NCBI RefSeq assembly: GCF_000182925.2
Contig: NC_026501.1
Location: 3,823,917-3,887,916, forward strand
DNA: 64,000 nt
Origin: Neurospora crassa OR74A
Lineage: Eukaryota > Ascomycota > Sordariomycetes > Sordariales > Sordariaceae
Direction of reading: 5' to 3'
The notes beneath the pieces were generated by a model that had not been told where the DNA came from, ran no database searches, and saw nothing but the letters and a program-made list of their open reading frames with translations. Of this stretch, positions 34,901 through 48,300 are shown one piece after another (position 1 is the stretch's first letter; the number at the start of each line of letters is the position of its first letter). The position numbers and the translations under genes were made by a program.

Positions 34901-37900
34901 TATCCTTTTACAATATATTAAAGTCTTTAATAATATCGTTTATTAGAATATTAGCCACATCGTTTATTATATCCCCGTTTTCTAGTAAGGCATTAAACCG
35001 TTCTTGGACGATATCGATATTTAAATACCCGGGGTAGTAATCTTTTAGAAATCGAAGCTATATATTAATTTTATAACGGTTGACTTTGAATTCCTTACTT
35101 ATACAATTAATATTAGGGTGGTCTTAAATATTTCGTAGCCGAAGTAAAACGATATTAACTTCTTCTAGCAATCTGGGTAGTTAGCGGTAAATATAAGAAA
35201 TATTACAAAGGAAATTAATATAATAACCCCTATACTTTCGTTATTGGCAGCTAAAAATATAGATATCTAGTAGGATTGTTAGTATATTAATAAAACCTTA
35301 AATAGAAGTAAAAATTTACTAATATAAACGTAGATTGGTATAATAAATATTTCCTCTACGGGATTAAAAGGTAGTAGCTAATATTCTTCGGTATTAGGAC
35401 TAAAAGTACTAAAATCTATATTATTAACCGCAATATATTTAAAAGGTTCGTCCGGTTAGAGGTCCGTATTAATACGCCGATACTACTTATAAATATTTTA
35501 ATCGCCAACTCTAATAAACTTTAAATTGAACTACTTCTCTTTACAATACTAGTATTCTTCCATAGTCTCAGTATCTAACGCAACTTAATAATTGAAAATA
35601 TATTAATAATTAGTATTAGTAATAGCCCGGGCATTTATATCGCCATTAAATACGGGGTCGCATTCAAATTTAATACCGGGGAGGCCGGGAAATTGAGCGC
35701 CGGGAGGCCGAGGTAGTTGTAGTAGTCTAGGACTACGTAGCCGACTTCGTCTCTATTATAAAACTTCGGATTAGTATTAGGACTAAAATTAAATCTTAAG
35801 AAGGCTATAGTCTTATACAAAATTATTAATATTAAATGTAGCACTTAAATTATCAAGAGGATTACGTATTTAAAGGCGGGGTCTAACTTAAAATAGATTA
35901 TTATTATCGTCGCCGAATTAGTAGAAGTTATTAGGATTATTATCGTCTACTTCGTCTTTATAGAATAGCTCCCAACACTATCTATAATAATTCCGTTTAA
36001 TACCGTATTTATTAAAGAAATCTATCTATTGAAAGTTTTAAAGATAACCAAAATAAACTTCATTTTTTTTTCGGACATTATAATTAGGACTAGTATAAAT
36101 ATGTACAACGCAAAATCTAGTAATAGGATCTCTATTAATAGGCTGTCGTATTAATTTATATACCGGATAGAAGAAGTAGGGTATTTCTTCGTTAAGTTGA
36201 ATATTAGTATTATTATTATTAATAGACTACGTTAGGAGATTAGGAGTAATTGGACGATTTTAATCCTTAGGTTTTCTTAAATATAATAAATAGTAATCCT
36301 ATTCTAAGAAATTATAAATTATATAATCTAAACGGTTAGCTATACTATTATAAATACAATAGATTTTATATTGAGAATTAAAGTTATATTGTATAGATAA
36401 TTGATAAAGTATATAGTTTCTAGTAATAGGATTATATTCGCTATTATATTAAGAATAATAGTAATTTGGATAAATAAATCGTTAGTTGTCGTCGTACATA
36501 ATACAATTGCCTGTAGCTGGGTTCCGGTCCATAATCGGTCGAATAATATAATAAATCGGGTAAGTAAATTAATTATTACTATTATAGAATCGATAGGAGC
36601 CTATAGTAGGGTTACGGTTAGTAATAGGAAATATAAGATAATAGTAGTAATATGTAAATCGAATAGAATCCGGCTCGTTAGTACCCGATTCTAAATTAGG
36701 ATATTATTGGGTAATTAATATTATTATTAAGGGAGTGAGTATAATATTTTATTCCCGATTACACTTACGAAGGTAGTAATTACATTAGATTTAATCTCTC
36801 TCGTAGCGGGTTCGAACGGTTTCTTCGTTATCCTATAAATATATATTACCTATTCTATATTAGGTATTCTATTGAGTAAGACTAGTTTTAAATTTAATAG
36901 ATTGGTATTGGGGAGTATAAGTTTTGAAGCGAAAAGTGTTAGTAGTAGTAAATTAAGTATCGATTTGAGGTTGAGGTTATAAAGATTGAATAGAACGATT
37001 AATAGGCCGTTGTAAATCTAGATTAGTTCTTTAAGTTGGCTGGGGTTGGATTATTTATTAATATTAAAGTTATTAGATTTGTAGTAGGGGTGGAAGGGGT
37101 TGAGGAGGTTATTAGGGTTATTAATATTATTTAACTTTAAACTCTTAATATATAATTATACGAGGTGCGAATTCCCTTTATTGTTGTTACTAATGTTCAA
37201 ATTCTAATAACTTTTGTGTAGAGATATTGACATCCTTATTATTAAAACGTTAACAGGGATTTAAACGTTGAAATGCCGGGGGTTGTAGTTACGGTTATTA
37301 AAGTGTAGGTTGCTAGATTTGCTAAGGGGGTAGATTCTCCTAGACTTATTGCTGGGGAGTATTATTAAAATACTCTATAACTTCTGAGAGTACGGGTCTC
37401 TTATTACGAGGTCGGGTACAAGTATCTTCCAGTAATAATATTAAAGCGGCTTCGGGACTATGTTTATTGCTAGTAGAGGGATTGGGGACGGTGGGATTGC
37501 CGGAGGTATTAAAAACGCCGGAAGTATTAGGGTTAGCGGTAAATCGTAAGTTAAATACTATTCAACGTCGCTAAAATCGATTTTAAAAAGGTAGAAGGTT
37601 AATTATTCATATTAAAACTTATTACTAAATAGCTAGCTAGTATGATTTAAATCGTACCTATAACCCCCCGCGGTTCGGATTGTGATATTACCTATAAGTG
37701 GGTATCCTATTTACCTGTAGGTAGTGAAATAATATAGTATATTAGGATTCTATTAGTAGGATTTACGTATTTTAAAGGATTTACTATCAAGTAGATAATA
37801 CCGGTTAATTAGTTGGTTAATAGGAAGGGAAATAATAGATTGGATAAAAATAAAGGGGAAAAATAATATATTAGAGTACGTTTATTATAGTAAATATCAT

Positions 37901-39711
37901 AAGTAACCGTTAGGAGGTTTGGATTATTCTTACTAATAAATATTAATATTGGCTTCTTTTTACTACAATCGTAGTATTACTGAGTTTAATTCTGCTCTTA
38001 ATTACCGGGAGGCGGTTATTAATTAGAATCTATCTTAATTAAATACTTGATTGATTGATTAAAAGATAAAAGACTAAATTATTTAATAGGATGATTAATT
38101 AATTAAAAAGATGAAAAGATAGAAAGATAGAAAAATTGAAAGATTGAAAGATTAAATATTTAACTTTAAATACGAATTGTAATTCTAATGGGAGTTATTG
38201 ATCTTATTACTATAGCCCTAATCCACATCGATAACTTATCTTTAAGGATCTGAAATAATATTGTCCGAACCGATAAGGTGGATAAATAAGGTTAATTACT
38301 TTACCCTTCTAATTTCGCCTAATAGCCTACGTATTGTTAATTTAGTACTCCGTAGGGTAGGATAGTAGCGATATTGGATATTGATCTTAGAAGGTAATAA
38401 ATAGTATAAGGATGTTAGGTTAATGAAATTGAGAAGGCGGGCAAATCTATATAAGTTAAGGATTAGTGAATAATTAGATAGGTATTGTTAGGGGGGGGGG
38501 GGACTTACTAATAAGTATTTATATACCTCTTCAGCTCTACTTAATAACCGATACGTTTTACTAGGTAATAAAAGATACTGAGATGCTTTACTATAATGAT
38601 ATTAGAAGTAAATAGGAGGGGAGATAGGAGGAGGGGACTAACCCAATTCCAAACCGCTTGTACGGCGTTTGGTTTTAATAGCGAGTAGCTACTTTAGGAA
38701 GAAGCGACGTTGTTAATAGGTAAATAGTTAAACCTAAACTGCTAGTTTAGAAGAGCGGCCGGTTTTTAATAGGCGAATAGTTAAGCCTAAGCTGTTGCGG
38801 GATAGTATTAGAGTTGAAAGATATCTGATATTAAGTAGTAAGGTTAATCTTAGATATGAGGTATTGAGTATAATAAAGAGGAGAGAGTTTAAGAATTGAG
38901 AGGCGGGGGGGGGCTAGCTTCTTATACCCTTCTAGGAGGGAGCCAATAGGTGCCAGAAATTTCCGTCGGTCTAGTTAACGGTCGGATTTGTAGTAGGGTC
39001 GACAAGTGAATAGTATTACAATTGCTTTATTAGTATTGAGAGATAGAAGGTAGTAGGATGACTTAGAGTGGCGGTCGTTAGTAGTGGTATTGCACCTTCT
39101 GCGGTAGGGCCCGTAAACGAGGAAGTAACGGGCAATTGAATATACTTTACTAATAGTCGTATAAATAGTTACGTAGTAGTACAGACGGTCGTGCAGTTAT
39201 TTGAAGGCTTCAAATTAATAGATATTAATAATTCTAGATAATTCCTAGTGTTGTACAATGGTTGTAGTAATGAAAGGGTGTTAGTATTAATGAAAGAGTG
39301 GTACTATTAATTGAAAGTGGTGGATTTGGCGATGACGTAAATGGTAGTATTGCTAGGAGTACTAGAGTTGCTAGAGTACCGGATAGTCGGGCTGCTAGAC
39401 TTGCCGGGAATAATAGATTTACCGGGAGTGTTAGATAGCCGGGAGCCCGCGCGCTATAGTCGCATTAAAGCTGCAAACCGGTTGCGCAACTATTTATTGA
39501 GATTTTATTTATAATATTACGTACACCGCATTTTATAATATATTTTAATATAAATAATATAGGGAATATAGTAAATTAAGCTCCATTGAATAATATTTTT
39601 TGTATCTTAATACATACAATTGACGTAGAAATATAGATGTCTGAATATGTCAAATACAACATTATCTACGTATATTATTGGAACTATATTTTGCTTAGTG
39701 CTAAGAGTTGC
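34901..39711 (-). other. Helitron-1 5' region, no gene recognised
   Basis: About 4.8 kb upstream of RepHel on the minus strand. The part at 37660-37860 matches Helitron-2 at 43220-43390 (reverse complement), which shows the two Helitrons share their upstream region. There is a run of 12 G at 38491-38502, a short AT/GA-rich simple tract at 38080-38150 and inverted CCAAACCGC...GGCGTTTGG at about 38650. Open frames are short and have no recognisable motif. It may hold the decayed RepHel N-terminus at its low-coordinate side. Confidence 0.4.
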
Positions 39712-39903
39712 CTATTTGGGATTGCCAAGCCGTGTTAAGACGGGTAATTCTCTGCATTCTAGCCTATTATAAATAGAACTGCCGCGCTTTCCTCGCGACG
39801 ATGTAGGGCCCATAGCACCACAACCTCTAGTGTGGGGTCTTCGATAGCCATAACACTTTTGGGCCCCGGACATCGCCTTCTCGTGAGGGCATGGGCGTTT
39901 CAA
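39712..39903 (-). repeat. Helitron-1 5' terminus (GC-rich)
   Basis: About 190 bp, distinctly GC-rich compared with the surrounding DNA, ending in the inverted repeat CATGGGCGTTTC (39890-39901). An open frame across it appears fortuitous. It is unlike the Helitron-2 5' end, so the two Helitrons belong to different terminal subfamilies. Confidence 0.55.
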
Positions 39904-41820
39904 AAATTCTACTATTAAAATAATATTTATACCTACTATAGCGAAGCTAGATACGAAGGAGATTGCTTTAGCGAAGTAAATTGTCTATTTAATAATAATA
40001 AGTTATTTGTTTATTGTAAATTATATAGGAAGAAGGGGTATTGTATATATAATTGTAAGGAGTATTCTATTCTTTGGAAGGCGATTATAAAAGCGTCTAT
40101 CGTATATATTGAAAGGCTACGGGCGTTCGCCCCCTATAAAAACCTAATTAGAAAGGTATTAGAGCCGACGATAGAGATTGTAGACGAGGGTGTTTTACTA
40201 GACGCCCCCCCTAATTCTTATATTATAATTACTTTAGAGAGATATATTAGAGGAAGTACAGAGAGGGGACGGCCGAGAAGGTTAATCGGCCTATTTACCC
40301 AGCTGAAGTTTATAACCCTATAAAATCCAATAAATAGATACTATATACGCTTATAGAGTATAGGAGGAAGTCGGTCGTATAGTAGTAATAGCGCCTATAT
40401 AATTATAGCCCCCCCTAAGGAATTAGTACCTTTATCCTCCGCTAAGGGATTAGAAGGAACCTTATCCTACGGTAATTAATAGTCTAATTAAAATTATTCT
40501 ATTAGAATATAGGGAAATTGTATAACAGGGGAAAATTTCTATTTAAATAAGAGGAGACTTATAATATTATAGTAATTTAGGAATTAAGTAGAAATTTAAA
40601 TAGGGATATTTATTATTTTAGAGGCGGAAGGTATTTTAGAGTCGATTATTCGGAGAAAGGAAAGGCGGTAATATATATAAATAAGAAATAGAATTTGAAA
40701 GACTTAAATTTCTAAACCGGAAAGGATTGGACTATAATTATATTTAAAAATTCAAAGGATCTAACGATTATCTATTTTATTTACTCTCCTATCTTTATAT
40801 AAGGAATACTAGAATATTAGTAGGGGTTACTACTCTTTAAATTTATTAAAGCTAGACCTCCAACGGGAAACTTAATTACTATTAGGGACTTTAACCTCTA
40901 TTATCCTAATTAGAATTTAGAAAATATAACTAGCCTAAGGGCTATTTACCTTCTTATATAAATATAACATTAGAAATTTAATCTATTTACCCCCTATAGT
41001 AAACCGATTAAATTTAAGAATTCGATACAAAGAGAAAGGGATAGAATAATCGATTATATATAGCTATTATTAAGGGTTAAAATTAAATACTAAGGAGTAT
41101 AGCGGTACGAGTAAACTAGTTTAAACTATTACCCTTAGGAAATTTAAATTTAAGTAAAAAGAAAAAATAAAAAAATTGAAGAAGAAGGAAGATATAATTA
41201 GAGTTTTATAGATATAGAGAAAGTAAAGGAGGTGTCGGAGAAATGAATATCGGTCCTAAAGAGGATTAATATAATAAAGGACTTTAAATTCGCTTTTTGT
41301 AAGTTCAATGGAGAATTTACAAGTATTATAGAAGAATTCGTTTTATATTAAAAGAAAGGTTGAAGGAGGAAAGCGAATTAGTAGATATTAGGATATAAAA
41401 TAATTATAAAAGAAGCGTAGAAGATATATTAGGAGTAGTTTAAATACTAAATAATATTAAATTAAAGGGAATTTATTAAAGTTATAATAAAAAAGAAGAG
41501 GATTATTATAAAGGTTTAATAAATTATATAGCGTAATAGTATTACCGAAACTTTAAAGAACCTAAATTAATTTTAGTTATTAGAATAATAGGCCCGGACT
41601 TAAAGTTATTAACTAATAGATCCGCCTAAATTATTAACCCTTTAAACCTATAAAAGAATAGTAGAAATCGGAGACTATAACGGTAAGGCCGAAATCTTTA
41701 CTAATTGCTTTTTCCCGAAGGTAGAGGTTTTAATAAATTACTTACCGGATTAGACCGAATTATTAAAGGGTATTAATCCAATAGTTATTAGCGAACTAAT
41801 TGAAGCGTACTTCAACTATT
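39904..41820 (+). pseudogene. LINE-C ORF1 C-terminus and ORF2 endonuclease
   Basis: 39904-40075 continues ORF1 with zinc knuckles, for example YCKLYRKKGYCIYNC near 40013-40060, which retains several Cys. ORF1 tails off near 40300. ORF2 begins near 40505 with QENLYLNKRRLIIL, the N-terminal strand of an exonuclease-endonuclease-phosphatase fold. IRDFNLYYPNQN near 40890 is the family GDFN.HHP motif with His and Gly/Asp changes, and DRIIDYIQL near 41040 follows. This enzyme would nick target DNA to prime reverse transcription. The ORF is cut at 41820 by Helitron-2. Confidence 0.7.
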
Positions 41821-42462
41821 CAGGGGTGGATAACATTCACTATCTTAGAGGGGCTCATAGTTCATAACCCGCATCCACCGAACGGACTGTTGAGGGACGG
41901 TTCGTCTATAGCCAGGTTTCTTTGCTGAAGTTTCTCGTACTCTTATTGGTTAGATCCGTAGTACGGCCCTACTATTGGCTTAAGCGTCTTACTAAGCTAT
42001 ATTCTGATTAGCTACTTCGTAGACAATATTTCTAATAGTCTGCGTTAAAATATACTAGGTCTTTCCTTTTCTAAATAATAGTTAGTTAATTGGTCTAGTA
42101 AACGGCTAGTAAATACCTAGTACTAGCGTTACCGATATTTAGTTTGGCACCCGCATTGGCCAACCGTTTACGTTACAAACCTTCTGCTATTTAACCTCGA
42201 TTTTCAACCTTCTAATAACGATACTAATATTATTATTGCAATTCAATTTTAATACCCAGCTCACCGCTAGACAGTTTATTGCAACGGCTATAAATGCCTA
42301 TTATTAGAAGGTAGTAATTTTCTATTTTAATAAGTAACCGGTAGGTAATAAGCAACCGGCGACCGATTAGCAAAGTAGCCCGCATTGGGTATAAGAATTT
42401 CGCCTCCCTCTAATTCGAATTTCAAACTCTCTCCTCTATTTATTACCAATTCAAAACTCTAC

Positions 42463-42890
42463 CCTCGAAAGAAGGGTAATGAAAACCTAAAATTTAGGGT
42501 TACCCTAAATTTAATAGTAGATATAGATTCCGACTTTCTAAATTAGTACTTCGCCCTAAACTTATAGTATTAACCCTCGTAAGACTATTAAGGCTAATAA
42601 TAAACTAAATACTCTAATATTAGCCCTCGTAAAACTATTAAGGTTAATAATAAATTAAATACCCTAGAACTCATTGAGGTTTATATCTATAACGAAATAG
42701 ATTATTAAATTCTTAAACTCTAAAATGCCTAGATTATTTCAATATACATATAGACTGCTAAATAAATTATCCTACTAATTACTAACCCAAATTCTACCTT
42801 CGTAAGAAAGGTAATGAAAACCTACAACTAAGTATTGCCCTAAACTCTATAATAGATATGGATCCCTCTTTCTAAATCCTACCTTTCTAA
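42463..42890 (+). repeat. Direct repeats in the Helitron-2 5' region
   Basis: A segment at 42463-42550 recurs at 42794-42885 with transition changes (shared GGTAATGAAAACCTA). Between them a ~55-bp unit (CCCTCGTAAGACTATTAAGG and onward) is duplicated in tandem at about 42575-42665. There is no coding potential. Such arrays often lie near Helitron 5' ends, but I know of no function. Confidence 0.6.
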
Positions 42891-43689
42891 ATGCCGTTTA
42901 TTAAATTAATTTTCCCCTTTCTATCTATCTACTTACTATATTGCTAATATCCGACATCGCAAGTGCAGAGGATTTCTTTTTCTCTAGGATTTCCTTTTCT
43001 CTAGGGGTTTCTTTTTTAATATCTATCTATTCATTCTAAGGGCTTACATATCTTTCTTTTTATTATCGTTATTATAAATATACCTACAAAAAATTGCCGG
43101 AAATACTATTAAAATAAACTAGTTTCCTACTTTACTAATAAACGAGATACCACTAAATTAGTACAAATATATCAAAAATATCGTAATAAACGAAGCGAGG
43201 TATGTCCTATCCAAACATCTATTATCCCCATCCAATATTCCCCTTACCAATCAACCGGTACTATCTACTTAACAGTAAATCCTTTAAAATACGTAAATCC
43301 TACTATAAACCTAGTATACTGTATCGTTTTACTACTTACGGGTAAATAAGATACCCAACAATAAGTAATACTATAATTTAAACTATAGGGGGTTGCAAGT
43401 ACGATTCGGATAGCATTAGTAAATTAGCCTATTAAATAACTAACATTATTAATAAATTATATAGTGTAAAAGAAATACTATTAAATAATCTCCTCCTAGA
43501 ATACTACAGCCCGTTTAAAGACTTTAACTTCAATTTTAACCTTAAACTCCTTCTTTACTAAGACCCTTACTACCTCGATTATTTTAACTATAATTTTAAC
43601 CCTATTAAACTATTATCTTAATAATTCTAAATTAATAATTCTAACTTACTAGGGTAGATACCCGTAAAGAAGAATTCAATAAACTACCA

Positions 43690-43830
43690 AAGTAGGAACT
43701 ACAGCTATTTCTACCTATAGTACTACCAATAGCACTACCAATAGCACCGCCCATACCAATACCGCAGTAAAAACCCTTAGCACTAGCCCCAACCCCAGCC
43801 CTAGCCCCGGTACTAATACTAGCCTAGCTA
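43690..43830 (+). repeat. Low-complexity CTACCAATAGCAC and CCCTAGCCCCGG repeats
   Basis: Short imperfect repeats (ACTACCAATAGCACTACC) run into a C-rich tract (CCCCAACCCCAGCCCTAGCC). The composition is unlike the TA-rich flanks. It could encode a Pro/Ala/Thr-rich linker upstream of Rep, but I could not link a frame across it. Confidence 0.5.
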
Positions 43831-45399
43831 ATACAATAATTTTAAAAAATTATTAACGTTAATAAATAACTTCAAAATCGAAACCGTATTATACGTTCAA
43901 TCACTCCTTTCTTCCCTATAAATAAGAATTTATAAATATATCTAAAATAATAGATACTTCTATAGATATAACTAATTATACTTTGTATAGGACTCTCCTA
44001 ATACTACTATAGCCCGCCGCTAAATCAACCAAATTCAGTATAATCATCGTTATTATTGTCGTAACAATTAACCAATTTCAATTACTCCTTCCTTCGGTAA
44101 TTAGAAACAATACAATACTAATATTTATAATAGGGATGACAGTTAGAATAATAATTAGAATAATAATGAAAAAGATAATATAGAAGATAATAATCTCAAC
44201 TTTAATTAGAACTCTAACCTAGATTTAGATTTAGACGACGACCTAAATAATAACTATTTCTTTTATTCCGTATATAATATTGCCTAGGCTATAATAAATA
44301 AGTATATTAAGTTTAGGTTTTATAGATATTGCCGAATAGGTCTCCTATATAGGAATACTAACTTTAAGAATAAATTCTATTTACATTGCTGGAGGGTATT
44401 TATACGGGGGTTATTTTTTAATAATAATAGGGAAGAATTTAAAATTTACAATATTTATTATAATAATAATACTATTCCTAAACCACTGTTACTATAACTT
44501 CTACTATATTACTAAAATTATAATCTATTTTAAAAACCTAATCCGAATATACAACCTAATCTTAAATAACTAGCACCGCCATCTCCCCCCTAACCTCGGT
44601 AATTTCCTAAACTTCCCAATATTAAATTTAAACGAAATCCACCATACAATAGCCCTGAGAGTCTTCTATAGCTAGCTATTTCTAATACCAATTTCAATAT
44701 AATCAAAGTATTCTAAGTAATTAAAAAGGAGAATAGGAGAGAGACTTATCTACAATACAAATAAAGATGGTTCTAAATGAATATAATTAATAATTACTAC
44801 CGTACGTATTATAACCGTAACGACAACTGTGTTCCTAACGACCCTTTCTTCTTTAGTACCGATAATTACCTCAATTTCAGTAATATACCCGACTTTTTTA
44901 TTGATACTCAATTAAATTGAAAAATAACTTATTGCCCAGGTATATATTTACATCAACGTTTAGGTTATTAAAGGATCCTAATATAAATACTCTAATTATA
45001 TTATTAATTTCCTTCGTAATATTAATTACGTATATTACTAATTGCCTTTACTTCCTTATAATTTCAATATTATTATCCTTCAACCTCGTAGGACTAAAAA
45101 TAAACCCTATATTACTAAGAGAGTTAAATAAACTATAATTATTAATCTAAATAACCTTTATATTTAGCTTAACTTTCTAAAGGAAAATTATCTTAGGTAC
45201 TGAAATATTAAAGTTATTAAAGTTCGGTTTTAAGAATTAATAAACCTTCATAACGGTAATACTTATAATAATTTGGTAATTCATAAAATCGACCCTAATA
45301 ATTTCCCGGATAACCAAAATCTCAACCTCAATAAAGATAGTAATACCAATCAAAATAAAAAGGGTAATCTTAATAATAATAATAATAATAATTTCGATC

Positions 45400-48300
45400 T
45401 TAAGGTCGCCGTTCTCCTTAACCTTATAGTAAATTAGGTAAATATAGAATAACTTCGTTAATAATTAGGTAGAGGATAACCTACTTAAATTTAAGCTAGT
45501 AATATACCAATTTAACCTACTCCCGGCCAACACCCTCCAACTTAACTATTCCTTAAGCCCGGCCTATTACACAATACCCCAATACGTAAATAGGATAGAT
45601 CCTAACGAATTCTTTCTTAAGTATTTCTAATACTTTATTTTCGAAGATAAACCGACTTTATTAAACTCCGTATTTAATCTATCCACTTCAACAAATATAT
45701 TTAATATACTTTTAAATAGCATAATAGACGCTTTACTCAATACTACCGCTTTCCTTTTATAGTATTCAATACTTTAATACATTAATAAATCAATTCGAAG
45801 TCGGCCTTCTTTATTCGCTCCAACCGTAGTAGTATAAATAATAAAGGTTTAACTAATATCGAAGTATTAAGGGAAGTAATTAAATTCAATACGCTAGAAG
45901 TACATCGGTTTCTCAATTCAATTGTAAAGTTCTCTAATACTATACATAGTATATAGCTATATTAGATACGTAAAAATTGTAAACTACGTACTTACATATA
46001 GGCATTAAGTATACTAGCTATATTTGTAATATTTAATACAGCTAATATATACTAGGAAAGTCTTATTTAATATATGTCCAATTACAACGAGTAGAAGGTT
46101 GTATCTACGGACGGTTAAAAAAGGATTACAAAAAAGAATTTGAAAGAGAACCCGTATATTACAATATACTACCTCGAAAAATAGTTCGAATTATTTAAAA
46201 AGTATATTATAATTCCTAAATTCAAGATTAAGGACTAGTAGTACTGTATTAAATTCCAGGCAAGAGGTAGTAGTTATAATTATAGTGTATATTAAGTACT
46301 ATATATTGAGGCACTTAAGTTAACTAATAAAAATACCCGGCGGGAGTTTTTAGAATTATAGGGTTATTATATAATTATTTACAACCTAAAACTAAAAAGA
46401 ATTATTTAATAAGGTAAAGGAGATCCTTTATCTATTATTATTAGTAATAGTAATAGTAATAGGCCGGAAGAAAGCGTATACCCGCCTACTTTTAACCTCC
46501 TTTCCCAAATAGTTAATCGGATATAACGATATAGCCAATATACCGACAACTATTACCTTTATATTAAGCGGCTTAACTAAAGTACTCTCTACCCTAAGGA
46601 TCTAATACTCAAAGTATACCGGTTTTACTTTCCTAGGAATTACTACCTAGAAGCTTACCTTATACGTAGTTTCAACCTAAAATATTAGCTATACAATAGA
46701 ATAAGAAATAATAACCGTATAAACAACTATAACCGTACTATTACTTTAGTATAGCGTACTAATATAGATATCCAATTATATACTAATTATAACGCTATTA
46801 TTAATTATATTACTAAATATTATTCGAAAGTAGAGAAGTAGTTAAGGCCTTTTAAAGAGATTGCTCAATAAATTGCTCCCTAAATTCCTACTAATAACTA
46901 TATTATCTCCTTCGTTCTAAAAATAATAAATTAATTAGTTATTAAACGAAATTAATCTATTTAAGAGATTAGTTATCTTCTTTCAAACTTACCATTAAAC
47001 TAAAGTATTTATATTATTATTAATATAAATTATCGTCATCCTAATAAAATACCCGGACAAAGCGCCGGTATAATTATTAGACCAGGTAATTAATAAGTCC
47101 AAACCTGCAATTTATATACTAAATACCTTACTCGCCCTAACAACCTAGAAAATATTAATTACTTCGAATAATTTACTCAATTCGATAATAACCGTCGTTT
47201 TAGGGTTCAGACTAAGAAGAAGGTATTCAATTATTACCCAATTTATAAATTTAACGACAATGCCCAGTATAAAGATTGGTATAGAGTCAAACTTATATTG
47301 TATTATCCTTATCGTAATTAATTAGATTTATTTGGTATTCAAGACCCTAATAGGATTCGTTAAGAATTAGAAATTTATTCTAATATATATTTAATTTATA
47401 TAGAAATTTATACCGGTAATTATAACTACCCTTATAATTATTATAGTAATATACCTAATAGCGAACCTAATAATAAATTCGAACCCTCTACTAAGGAAGA
47501 AAAATAATAAGAATTATAATAAATCCTAGCTAGAGAGCTCCCTTATTATTAACGAACTAAAGATAATAGGAATTTCGGAATACTTAGGTTCCGGAATTAA
47601 AATATCTTATACAACTGGCATAACTATCTAGAGTATTAAGTTTTATTCGAATTGTAATATAATTATTGGGTTAATATAAAGGCTGACAACCGTTACTTGA
47701 TTGTAGAAAACGCCCTTACTATTACTGCCTCAACTATTAATAATCTCAATCTAGCCCAGAAGGTTATTTTTAATTAGTTTATTATTTATTACTAATCTAT
47801 TTTCAATTATAATAATAATATTCAATAGCTTTTACGCATCTTACCTCTACTTCTATAGGTTAATAATTGTAGAGGTATTAGGAAATTGTATTTTATTCGT
47901 CTTTTATTCTTCAAATTAGAATAAATAGTTGTAGCGAGAGGTAAAGGAAGTCCTATTGTTCGTAGTGCTCTAATTAGGGTAGTAGCTAATAATATTAATG
48001 GCTAGACTTTATATTCGCTATTTAAATTCTTTATTGTACCTAAGAACGTTAATTATAATAATCCAGAGGTAACTATTGCCGCCTTAGAAGGTATTGATTT
48101 TATTGATTTATAATAAAGATTTTAGCTATTTTAATATTTCGTTATTAATGAGAAGTTAATGCTAGGCCTTCGAATATTCAATTTTATTAACTAAAAACTA
48201 TAATAAACTTTCCCTAAAAACTAAAGTCAAATATTTAGTAGAAAGAGTATTCTTCTACTTAGTGATTTCTACTAATTGCTACTAATTAGATAGAAACCCC

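Larger units (their letters stand above)
23054..39903 (-). mobile_element. Helitron-1, rolling-circle transposon holding copia-1
   Basis: About 10.7 kb without copia-1. It is inserted in the LINE-C ORF1 zinc-knuckle codons: LINE sequence stops near 23055 and resumes at 39904, and LINE-D2 at 21161-21200 shows the empty site. It encodes Rep (HUH) and PIF1-type helicase on the minus strand. A 12-bp inverted repeat GAAACGCCCATG lies two bases inside the element's 5' end (39890-39901) but about 47 bases inside its 3' end (23101-23112). That is the asymmetric arrangement described for Helitron2/Helentron-type elements. A short CTCC...GGAG hairpin lies between the repeat and the 3' end. No canonical TC...CTRR ends are visible. 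Confidence 0.75.

Noticed and set aside
36401-36694. 97-residue plus-strand open frame
   Set aside because: It lies in the Helitron-1 upstream region with no recognisable domain. AT-rich RIP sequence on the unRIPped-strand reading gives such Ile/Val-rich frames.
39712-39903. Cys/Arg-rich 63-residue minus-strand open frame
   Set aside because: It coincides with the GC-rich Helitron-1 terminus and ends at its border, so it is probably chance.
44917-45138. Hydrophobic 73-residue open frame resembling a membrane protein
   Set aside because: It is upstream of or out of frame with Helitron-2 RepHel. Its hydrophobicity follows from TTA/ATA-rich RIP DNA.
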